9,475 bases of DNA. It comes from Chloroflexota bacterium. Its GTDB lineage: Bacteria > Chloroflexota > Anaerolineae > B4-G1 > SLSP01. The DNA is taken from contig JAKJAB010000115.1 of NCBI GenBank assembly GCA_022707725.1, positions 1-9,475 on the forward strand, read 5' to 3'. How positions within the stretch are numbered: the stretch's first letter is position 1; each line of letters begins with the position of its first letter. Positions 1 through 5,527 of the stretch are shown one piece after another. A model generated the notes under the pieces. It did no database searches. It saw nothing but the letters and a program-made list of their open reading frames with translations, and was not told where the DNA came from. The position numbers and the translations under genes were made by a program.

Positions 1-4
1 GCTG

Positions 5-53
5 GCGCCGGATCATAATCCGGCGCTGCGGGGACGGCGGATTGTGATCCGCC
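5..53. repeat. Two tandem palindromic hairpins (REP-like)
   Basis: Two perfect inverted repeats lie nine bases apart. The first pairs 5-13 (GCGCCGGAT) with 18-26 around a CATA loop, giving 9 bp. The second pairs 36-42 (GGCGGAT) with 47-53 around a TGTG loop, giving 7 bp. The centres share the pattern GGATYRTRATCC, while the outer stem bases differ but still pair. That is what a family of short palindromic intergenic elements looks like. There is no U-run after either stem, so they are not classical intrinsic terminators. They could still form the 3' end of an upstream transcript or act as an RNA-stability element. The upstream gene is outside the window. Confidence 0.55.
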
Positions 54-92
54 TTAAGCGTCGAAGTAGAACTATTTCTCGAGGAGGACATC

Positions 93-482
93 ATGAAACT
101 CATCATTCGTTGGGCGATTAGCGCATTTTCTTTGTTCGTGGCGGCGTGGTTGGTGACCGGTATCCACGTCGCTGATGGCGGCGGCTGGGGCGTCTACGCC
201 GTGATGGCGGTGATTCTGGGGCTGGTCAACGCCTTCTTGCGACCGCTGCTCAAGCTGCTCACCTGTCCTTTGATTTTGCTCACGCTTGGGCTGTTTACGC
301 TCGTGGTCAATGCTCTAACCTTGTGGCTGGCTGCGTGGGCGGCGAACTATTTCGGCGTGGGTTTCTACATCGACGGCTTCTGGTCCGCGTTCTGGGGCGC
401 GCTCATCGTCAGCATCGTGAGCGTGGTTTTGAACGTGTTCGTCAAGGATGACGACAAGAAGGACAAACAGCACAAACATTAG
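93..482 (+). CDS. YvlD-like four-helix membrane protein (phage holin family 4 superfamily)
   Basis: This 129-residue integral membrane protein resembles the YvlD / 'phage holin family' proteins (PF04020-type). It has four hydrophobic segments at about 4-22, 33-49, 58-82 and 97-117, and a very polar Lys/Asp/His tail (118-129). The hallmark is the stretch around residues 43-73, with GLVNAFLRP followed by a Pro-containing hydrophobic helix and then VVNALTLWL. The family name comes from similarity to holins. Most members are chromosomal, not prophage genes, and their function is poorly known; in Bacillus a relative sits in an envelope-stress operon. GAGGAGGA (81-88) just before the ATG is a strong ribosome binding site and fixes the start. 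No phage genes are nearby. The gene is separated from nusA by that gene's own promoter, so it is probably a separate unit. Confidence 0.8.
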   Translation: MKLIIRWAISAFSLFVAAWLVTGIHVADGGGWGVYAVMAVILGLVNAFLRPLLKLLTCPLILLTLGLFTLVVNALTLWLAAWAANYFGVGFYIDGFWSAFWGALIVSIVSVVLNVFVKDDDKKDKQHKH

Positions 483-509
483 CGAACGATACATCTGCCT
501 TTCTAACCC

Positions 510-538
510 TTGCGCAAACCCCGGAAGTGTGTTATAAT
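510..538 (+). promoter_or_regulatory. Sigma70-type promoter for nusA
   Basis: A perfect TATAAT -10 box (533-538) is preceded directly by TGT, an extended -10 element. A -35-like TTGCGC (510-515) lies exactly 17 bases upstream. The start point would fall near 545, giving a leader of about 100 bases before nusA. The -35 box is part of a TTGCGCAA palindrome (510-517), which might be chance or a binding site. This is the best promoter seen in the window. Confidence 0.8.
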
Positions 539-558
539 CCAAAGCACAAGGGAATAGA

Positions 559-605
559 TGCGCGATTGCGCACCAGAAAAGTGGGGAGCCCCCCCACTTT
601 TCTTT
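559..605 (+). terminator. Terminator-like attenuator hairpin in the nusA leader
   Basis: A perfect 12-bp stem pairs 575-586 with 592-603 around a five-base loop. It contains a GTGGGG/CCCCAC core, an A-tract on the left and TTTTCTTT on the right, the form of an intrinsic terminator. A small hairpin, TGCGC-GATT-GCGCA (559-572), sits just before it. The structure lies between the promoter at 510-538 and nusA at 646, and 606-645 shows no good promoter. nusA transcripts must therefore pass through it. An attenuator sensitive to NusA level is the natural reading. Alternatives are a leaky terminator for the upstream membrane-protein gene or a transcript-processing hairpin. Confidence 0.7.
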
Positions 606-645
606 GTAAATCGTACCTGATGGGGATGCGGGAGGCAGATGGGTC

Positions 646-2655
646 ATGAAAAGTGAGTTCTCCCTGGCGTTTAATCAAATATGCGCTGAGTATAGTTTGC
701 CAAGGGAGGTCGTACTGGATGCCGTTCGCGCGGCGCTAGTCACCGCTTACCGCCGCGACTGGAAGGTCGGGGCGACACAAAACGTCACAGCTGATATCAG
801 CCTGGAGACCGGTTTAGCGCGCATTTTTCTCGAAAAGGCCGCCGTCGAAGAGGTGGAGGATCCGATCACGCAGATCGCTATGAAAGAGGCGCGGCATATC
901 AACCCCAGCGCCGCCCTGGACGATCTGTTGATGGTTGACGTGACCCCGCGCGACTTCGGGCGCATCGCGGCGCAGACTGCCAAACAGGTCATCACCCAGC
1001 GGCTGCGTGAAGCAGAACGCGAGAGCCAGTACAACCGCTTTAGCCGCCAGGAAAACGAGATTATCATCGGCACGATCCAGTCGGTATCGCCCCACGGCGT
1101 GACCCTGCATCTGGACCGCACGGAAGAGGCGCATATGCCTCGGCGGGAACAGATTCCAGGGGAACGCTATATGCTTCATCAAAAAATTCGCGTCTATGTC
1201 CTGGAAGTGAAGCGCAGTTCGCGTGGCCCCGAAATCGTCGTCAGCCGCAGCCACCCGTTGATGCTGCGTCGTTTGCTGGAACTGGAAGTCCCCGAAATCC
1301 GTGCCGGACAGGTGGAGATCAACGCCGTCGCGCGCGAAGCGGGGATGCGCGCCAAGGTCGCCGTCTCCACACGCCAGGCCGGGCTGGACCCGGTGGGTGC
1401 GTGTGTGGGGATGCGTGGTATCCGCATTCAGACGATTTCTAACGAGTTGCACGACGAGCGCATCGACGTGATCGAGTGGAACAAGGATCCGAAAATCTAC
1501 ATTGCCAACGCCTTGAGTATGAATCAAGTGCTCAGCGTCGTGTTGGACGAGAACAATCCCGGCGGGCGTACCGCTTCGGTGGTGGTGTTGGATGACCAGC
1601 TCTCACTGGCAATCGGCCGTTCCGGGCAGAACGCGCGCCTGGCGGCCAAGCTGACCGGTTGGCGTGTGGATATTCAGGGGGCGACGGAGGCCGCGCTGTG
1701 GGCGTTGGAGCAGGTCAATAACACGCCAGAGTTGCTAGACGTGCTCAAGACCAATGCATCCCTGGTGCCACGCTTGGCGTCCATTATGCGCACCCACGAA
1801 AGCGATCACTACCCGTACACCGACGAAGAACGACGCATCCTCAAGAGCACCGTGGAAGCCGTGCGCGAAGCCATTATCACGCGGCGGGATGCAGAACGTC
1901 CGGCGACGCGACAGGCGCGCGCCCGGCGTACTGCCCAGGAAAAAGCCGATGCCGAGCGCCGTGAGGCGCAGCAGGCCGCCCGCGCGCGTGTGCCGGGCGC
2001 GGCTTTTGACCAACCGCTCGCGACACTCAACTTGTCGGACAAGGTTCATAGCCATCTCGCCAGCAGTGGCCTCGGCAGCGTCGGCGATGTGATGGAGCGC
2101 ATGGCCCTGGGCGATGAGGCACTTTTGATGATCGAAGGCGTCGGTGTAAAGGCGCTGCGCGAAATTAAAGATGCCATGGAAGCATCCGGCTTGCAGTTTG
2201 TCGAGCCGGCTGTCGAAGCCGCAGTGCCGGCAGAAGTTGAGACCGTTGTGGCGGCCGAGCCGGTCAGCGCACCTGAGGAGACGGTCGAGGTAGCTTCGGT
2301 CGTTTCCCCGGAGGTTGAAGTGCCGGTGGTGGAAGTGGTCGCCGAACCCGAGATGGTCGAAGTCCCTGTGGCGCTCGAAGCTGAGGCCGAGGTCGTCGAA
2401 GAGACGCCGGTGGATACCGTGACGCAGACTGAAGACCTTGCTGTGGAAACCCTCGGCGAGGTGGCTGAGGTATTTGCAGAAGTGTTCGAGGACGAAGAGT
2501 TCTTGGATGAAGACGATGATGACGGGCGTAAGGACAAACGAAAGAAGAAGAAGGGTCGCGCCATGGTTTTCGACGACAAAACCGGTGAGACCTTTGTCGT
2601 GCGCAAGCGACGGCGTCATAAGGATTTGTGGGCAGATTTCGACGAAGAGTTCTAA
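646..2655 (+). CDS. nusA: Transcription termination/antitermination factor NusA, with long acidic C-terminal extension
   Basis: NusA binds RNA polymerase and nascent RNA, and controls pausing, intrinsic termination and antitermination. Domains in order are: the N-terminal polymerase-binding domain (about 1-130); the S1 domain (about 136-200); KH1 with GMRG at 255-258; KH2 with GRSG at 324-327 inside the family signature SLAIGRSGQNARLAAK; a basic, Ala/Arg/Glu-rich helical linker (about 352-458); and one helix-hairpin-helix repeat (about 459-511, with IEGVGVKALREI). There follows a Val/Glu/Pro-rich low-complexity acidic stretch (about 515-622), a DEDDDD patch, a KKKKG basic patch and a polar tail ending in FDEEF. 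At 669 residues it is clearly longer than E. coli NusA (495), which ends in two acidic repeat domains. The ATG follows GGGAGG (630-635) at 10 bases. rimP, the usual preceding gene, is absent. Confidence 0.97.
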   Translation: MKSEFSLAFNQICAEYSLPREVVLDAVRAALVTAYRRDWKVGATQNVTADISLETGLARIFLEKAAVEEVEDPITQIAMKEARHINPSAALDDLLMVDVTPRDFGRIAAQTAKQVITQRLREAERESQYNRFSRQENEIIIGTIQSVSPHGVTLHLDRTEEAHMPRREQIPGERYMLHQKIRVYVLEVKRSSRGPEIVVSRSHPLMLRRLLELEVPEIRAGQVEINAVAREAGMRAKVAVSTRQAGLDPVGACVGMRGIRIQTISNELHDERIDVIEWNKDPKIYIANALSMNQVLSVVLDENNPGGRTASVVVLDDQLSLAIGRSGQNARLAAKLTGWRVDIQGATEAALWALEQVNNTPELLDVLKTNASLVPRLASIMRTHESDHYPYTDEERRILKSTVEAVREAIITRRDAERPATRQARARRTAQEKADAERREAQQAARARVPGAAFDQPLATLNLSDKVHSHLASSGLGSVGDVMERMALGDEALLMIEGVGVKALREIKDAMEASGLQFVEPAVEAAVPAEVETVVAAEPVSAPEETVEVASVVSPEVEVPVVEVVAEPEMVEVPVALEAEAEVVEETPVDTVTQTEDLAVETLGEVAEVFAEVFEDEEFLDEDDDDGRKDKRKKKKGRAMVFDDKTGETFVVRKRRRHKDLWADFDEEF

Positions 2656-2863
2656 CGTTGAGCACGTGCCGGCTTTGCAATCTTTGGGCTAATCCTGGCT
2701 CAGATAACCTGAACCCGAACAGGGTCTCGGTCGCTTGTTTTCTTGCCTGTCGGGCAAGAGAGCGGGTGGAGAGGCTCTAATGGTCATCGGGATTGTTGTG
2801 ATGAGACCGATACGACGGTTGAGGTTATTCTAGGGGACATAACTCATAGTCCTGAGGACTTGA
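2656..2863 (+). promoter_or_regulatory. Structured leader RNA upstream of rnpM-infB
   Basis: This gene-free stretch is rich in complementary segments. An outer helix can pair 2704-2715 with 2817-2828 (11 of 12 pairs, one G·G mismatch). Inside it, GGTCTC (2723-2728) matches GAGACC (2803-2808), and a hairpin forms at 2741-2759 (8 bp including one T·G, three-base loop). GGTC plus ATC at 2782-2788 can instead pair with the same 2800-2808 segment, so two mutually exclusive folds exist. A further hairpin, AGTCC-TGA-GGACT (2848-2860), extended by CTCA/TGAG, abuts the terminator that follows. I recognise no known riboswitch or T-box motif. It may be an attenuator leader, or the end of the nusA transcript with a stable 3' RNA. 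Weak -10-like words (GATAAC 2703-2708, TATTCT 2826-2831) lack a well-spaced -35 box. Confidence 0.5.
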
Positions 2864-2896
2864 GGGACGCCAGAAGATTGCTGGCGTCCCTTTTTT
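2864..2896 (+). terminator. Strong intrinsic terminator in front of rnpM
   Basis: A perfect 10-bp GC-rich stem, GGGACGCCAG (2864-2873) with CTGGCGTCCC (2881-2890), has a seven-base loop and is followed at once by six T (2891-2896). Only 15 bases separate the T-run from the rnpM ATG, leaving no room for a promoter. rnpM-infB transcription must therefore read through it, either partially or under regulation. It either ends a share of nusA transcripts or acts as an attenuator for the downstream genes. Confidence 0.9.
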
Positions 2897-2911
2897 GTTT
2901 CGTGGTGAAAT

Positions 2912-3277
2912 ATGGCAAAGAAAAAGCAACCATCGCGACCAAAGCACATCCCGGAGCGCACGTGTGTGGCGTGTCACGCTCACGGCGCGAAACGTGCGTT
3001 GGTGCGGGTGGTGCGCCTCGCTGAAGGCGGCGTGGTAGTCGATGAAACGGGGAAACAGAAGGGGCGTGGCGCGTATTTGTGCCGCCAGCGCGTGTGCTGG
3101 GGCCAGGCTCTTAAACGTGGCGCGCTGGAACGCGCGCTGCGTGTGGCTTTGACCACGGAGGAAGTCGCGGCGTTGCAGGCGTATGCGGCTGCGCTTCCCG
3201 AAACCCTGGTGCAGGACGCGACGGATTGTGAGCCGAGCGCCATACCGGGGTTTGTAAATTTGACGGAGGAGGATTGA
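2912..3277 (+). CDS. rnpM: RNase P modulator RnpM (YlxR, DUF448 family)
   Basis: This 121-residue basic protein belongs to the YlxR/RnpM family, whose members bind RNA and have been reported to bind and modulate RNase P. The family signature is clear. PERTCVAC (14-21) with Cys18 and Cys21 is followed by LVRVVR (30-35) and GRGAYLC (51-57), with a further Cys at 62. The rest is a less conserved helical C-terminus rich in Ala and Glu. The N-terminus is Lys-rich. Its place between nusA and infB is the classical one. A GGTGA-like ribosome binding site (2904-2908) lies only three bases from the ATG, so initiation may be weak. infB begins two bases after the stop codon, so the two are probably translationally coupled. 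The usual neighbour ylxQ (L7Ae-like) is missing. Confidence 0.93.
   Translation: MAKKKQPSRPKHIPERTCVACHAHGAKRALVRVVRLAEGGVVVDETGKQKGRGAYLCRQRVCWGQALKRGALERALRVALTTEEVAALQAYAAALPETLVQDATDCEPSAIPGFVNLTEED
3265..3272 (+). promoter_or_regulatory. Ribosome binding site deciding the infB start
   Basis: GGAGGAGG ends seven bases before the ATG at 3280 but only one base before an in-frame TTG at 3274. This favours the ATG. The site lies inside the end of rnpM. Confidence 0.85.
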
Positions 3278-3279
3278 GT

Positions 3280-5067
3280 ATGGAAGAGTTAAGGGAAGTC
3301 ACGATTCCAGAGATTATTACGGTGCGTGATTTGGCCGAATTATTGGGCGAAACCCCCATCAAGATCATCAAAATCCTGATGAGCAATGGTGTGCTCGCCA
3401 GCATCAACCAGCAGATCGACTTCGATACCGCGGCAGTGATCGCCAGTGAGTTCGGCTTTGAGGCGAAGCAGCCCTACGCAGAACTTGAAGAAGACCAGGA
3501 AACCGAGCTTTCAGCGTGGCAAATTCTCCTTTCCGCGGAAGCGCCGGAGGACCTTTGTGGTCGTCCGCCCGTTGTGACCGTCTTGGGGCACGTCGACCAC
3601 GGCAAAACCTCCCTTCTCGATGCCATCCGCCACACTAACGTGGTGGATAAAGAGAGCGGCGGCATTACGCAGCACATCGGCGCGTATCAGGTCAAGCACG
3701 CCGGACGCCGAATCACGTTCCTCGACACGCCCGGCCACGAAGCATTCACCGCGATGCGGGCGCGCGGCGCGAATACGACTGACATTGCGGTGCTTGTGGT
3801 TGCCGCCGATGACGGTGTGCAGCCGCAGACCATCGAGGCCCTCAACCACGCGCGCGCGGCCCATGTGCCGATCATCGTCGCGCTTAACAAGGTCGATAGA
3901 CCGAATGCCCGTCCCGAAGTTGTCAAACAGCAATTGAGCGACCACGGTTTGATGCCTGACGAGTGGGGCGGCGATACAATGATCATCCCTGTCTCCGCAC
4001 GAAATCGGTTTGGTCTGGATGACCTGCTCGAAGCGATCTTGCTGGTGGCTGATGAAGCCTGTGTGCAGGCTAACCCGGAACGGGCGGCGGTCGGCACGGT
4101 GCTCGAAGGCCGTCTCGATAAACGTCAAGGGCCATTGGCGACCGTCTTGGTCCAAAATGGGACGTTATACACCGGTGACGTAGTCGTTGTCGGCAAGACT
4201 TGGGGAAAAATCCGCGCGCTGCAGGACGAGAACGACAAGCGGCATCGCACTGCGCCGCCTGCTACGCCCACCGTCATCGTCGGGCTGCATGACGTTCCCG
4301 ATGCCGGGGATCGCATGGAAGTGGTCAAAGACGAGCGCACCGCCCGCGCGATCGCGCAAAAACGTCAAGAAGAGGCGCGGGCCAAGGACCTGGCGCGCAC
4401 GGTGATGCGCCCACTCTCCCTGGACGATATTTCCAGCCGCATCCGCGAGGGACAGGTCAAGGAACTGAACATCGTCCTCAAAACCGACGTGCAGGGCTCG
4501 ATTGAGCCAATTGTCACCAGTTTACAGCGGATGAGCAACGATCAGGTGAAAGTGAACGTCATTCATGCGGCTGCCGGCAGCATCAGCGGGTCGGACATCG
4601 ACCTGGCGTTGGCCTCGGAAGCGATCGTCATCGGTTTCCGCGTCACTGCAGATACTTCGGCGCGCCGCATGTCCGATATGGAAGACTTGCCCATTCAACA
4701 GTATGACATCATTTATGAGATCATCGACGACGTGGAGAAAGCGATGAAGGGTATGCTCGCCCCGGTTTATGAGGAGAAAGTGATCGGCGAGGCGCAGGTG
4801 CGTCAGACTTTTGACATCCCCAGAGTGGGGCGCGTGGCTGGGTGTTACGTCACCGATGGCGTCATCCAACGCAATGCGAAAGTGCGGGTGTTCCATGATG
4901 GAAAAGTCGTGCACGAAGGCGGACTGGATTCGCTGAAACGTTTCGATAAGGATGTGCGCGAAGTGCGGCAGAACTTCGAGTGTGGCGTCAAATTGGCAGG
5001 TTTCGACGCAATTGAGGCCGGTGACCGTTTGCAGTTCTTCGTGATGGAACGGGTTGCGGTCGTTTAG
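3280..5067 (+). CDS. infB: Translation initiation factor IF-2 (short form)
   Basis: IF2 is the GTPase that brings initiator fMet-tRNA to the 30S subunit and promotes 50S joining. Counting from the ATG at 3280 it has 595 residues. It starts with a single IF2_N domain (about 8-65), followed after a short acidic linker by the G domain: G1 GHVDHGKT (103-110), switch region GGITQHIGAY, G3 DTPGH (149-153), G4 NKVD (203-206) and a G5 SARN motif. Domain II, the linker domain III and the C-terminal fMet-tRNA-binding domain follow to the end. It lacks the long N-terminal region of E. coli IF2 (890 residues), as in many compact bacterial forms. It sits two bases after rnpM. rbfA follows with its ribosome binding site overlapping the infB stop codon, so these genes form one translational unit. 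Confidence 0.98.
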   Translation: MEELREVTIPEIITVRDLAELLGETPIKIIKILMSNGVLASINQQIDFDTAAVIASEFGFEAKQPYAELEEDQETELSAWQILLSAEAPEDLCGRPPVVTVLGHVDHGKTSLLDAIRHTNVVDKESGGITQHIGAYQVKHAGRRITFLDTPGHEAFTAMRARGANTTDIAVLVVAADDGVQPQTIEALNHARAAHVPIIVALNKVDRPNARPEVVKQQLSDHGLMPDEWGGDTMIIPVSARNRFGLDDLLEAILLVADEACVQANPERAAVGTVLEGRLDKRQGPLATVLVQNGTLYTGDVVVVGKTWGKIRALQDENDKRHRTAPPATPTVIVGLHDVPDAGDRMEVVKDERTARAIAQKRQEEARAKDLARTVMRPLSLDDISSRIREGQVKELNIVLKTDVQGSIEPIVTSLQRMSNDQVKVNVIHAAAGSISGSDIDLALASEAIVIGFRVTADTSARRMSDMEDLPIQQYDIIYEIIDDVEKAMKGMLAPVYEEKVIGEAQVRQTFDIPRVGRVAGCYVTDGVIQRNAKVRVFHDGKVVHEGGLDSLKRFDKDVREVRQNFECGVKLAGFDAIEAGDRLQFFVMERVAVV

Positions 5068-5073
5068 GAGGTG
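5066..5073 (+). promoter_or_regulatory. Ribosome binding site deciding the rbfA start
   Basis: AGGAGGTG overlaps the infB stop codon (TAG 5065-5067), and its AGGAGG core ends six bases before the ATG at 5078. This rules out the upstream in-frame TTG at 5054, which lies inside infB. The overlap also suggests coupling of rbfA to infB translation. Confidence 0.85.
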
Positions 5074-5077
5074 CATC

Positions 5078-5527
5078 ATGGGAAAGAAATATATGGGGCG
5101 CGTGAGTCAGATGATCCGCCGGAAACTCACGCAGTTGTTCATCGAAGAGAGCAATGACCCGCGCCTGGAGAACGTCACCATCACCGATGTGGTGGTGAAC
5201 CGCGACACGACGCGTGCCCAAATTTTCTACAGCATCATCGGCACGGCAGAAGACATCGCCGTGACGCAGACCGCGCTCGATGGCGCGGCGGGCTGGCTGC
5301 GCAGCGAGATGGCGCCGACGCTGCGCCTGCGCAACCTGCCCCAACTGGTGTTCACCTACGACCCTTCACTGGCGCATGGCGCGCGCATCGAGGAACTGCT
5401 CCACGAACTGCGCGTGGAAGGCGCTAATCTGGACGCCGACGACGGCGACGATGACGCCGACGCCGCCGAGGGCGATGACGACGATTTCTTGGACGACGAC
5501 GTCGATGACGACGACGATGACGTCTAG
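5078..5527 (+). CDS. rbfA: Ribosome-binding factor A with Asp-rich tail
   Basis: RbfA is a small KH-fold protein that binds the 30S subunit and is needed for late 16S rRNA maturation, including near the 5' helix. The body (about 1-115) matches the family: a basic N-terminal helix with IRRKLTQLF, then DPRLENVTITDV, then the signature region with LRLRNLPQLVFTYDPS and GARIEELLHEL. The protein then continues into a 31-residue tail (119-149) in which 20 residues are Asp and one is Glu. The tail is encoded by a GAC/GAT triplet tract and is not part of the usual RbfA fold. Total length is 149 residues against 133 in E. coli, where the C-terminal extension has a different composition. The last 11 bases overlap nrnA. 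The start at 5078 is set by AGGAGG. Confidence 0.95.
   Translation: MGKKYMGRVSQMIRRKLTQLFIEESNDPRLENVTITDVVVNRDTTRAQIFYSIIGTAEDIAVTQTALDGAAGWLRSEMAPTLRLRNLPQLVFTYDPSLAHGARIEELLHELRVEGANLDADDGDDDADAAEGDDDDFLDDDVDDDDDDV
5432..5524 (+). repeat. GAC/GAT triplet-rich tract at the end of rbfA
   Basis: This stretch is an imperfect triplet repeat, mostly GAC and GAT, encoding the Asp-rich RbfA tail. In the +1 frame it supplies several ATG codons, including the nrnA start at 5517. Gains or losses of whole triplets would change tail length without breaking rbfA. Confidence 0.65.

Noticed and set aside
93..482. Prophage holin
   Set aside because: The family name suggests a phage origin, but no lysis, packaging or integrase genes are near, and this family is mostly chromosomal.
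1735..2619. Long open frame on the minus strand (294 codons) inside nusA
   Set aside because: It is fully antisense to a clear NusA coding region, has no recognisable motif and a His/Phe/Leu/Arg-rich composition typical of antisense of Glu/Val-rich codons.
2656..2911. T-box leader or tRNA gene
   Set aside because: GGGTGG occurs at 2764-2769, but the rest of the T-box antiterminator consensus is missing, and no tRNA T-arm motif or cloverleaf was found.
2743..3024. Plus-strand open frame overlapping the rnpM leader and 5' end
   Set aside because: It has a non-ATG start, runs through the terminator hairpin and overlaps rnpM out of frame. It has no family resemblance.
3274..3282. infB start at TTG 3274
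   Set aside because: The ribosome binding site would be one base away and the TTG overlaps the rnpM stop. ATG at 3280 has ideal spacing.
5054..5077. rbfA start at TTG 5054
   Set aside because: It lies inside infB upstream of the AGGAGG site, which points to ATG 5078.
5280..5516. N-terminal extension of the nrnA reading frame back to 5280
   Set aside because: The extension is the out-of-frame reading of the rbfA body and Asp tract (Thr/Met/Arg-rich) and lies before the first DHH-domain helix. Family length fits a start at 5517.
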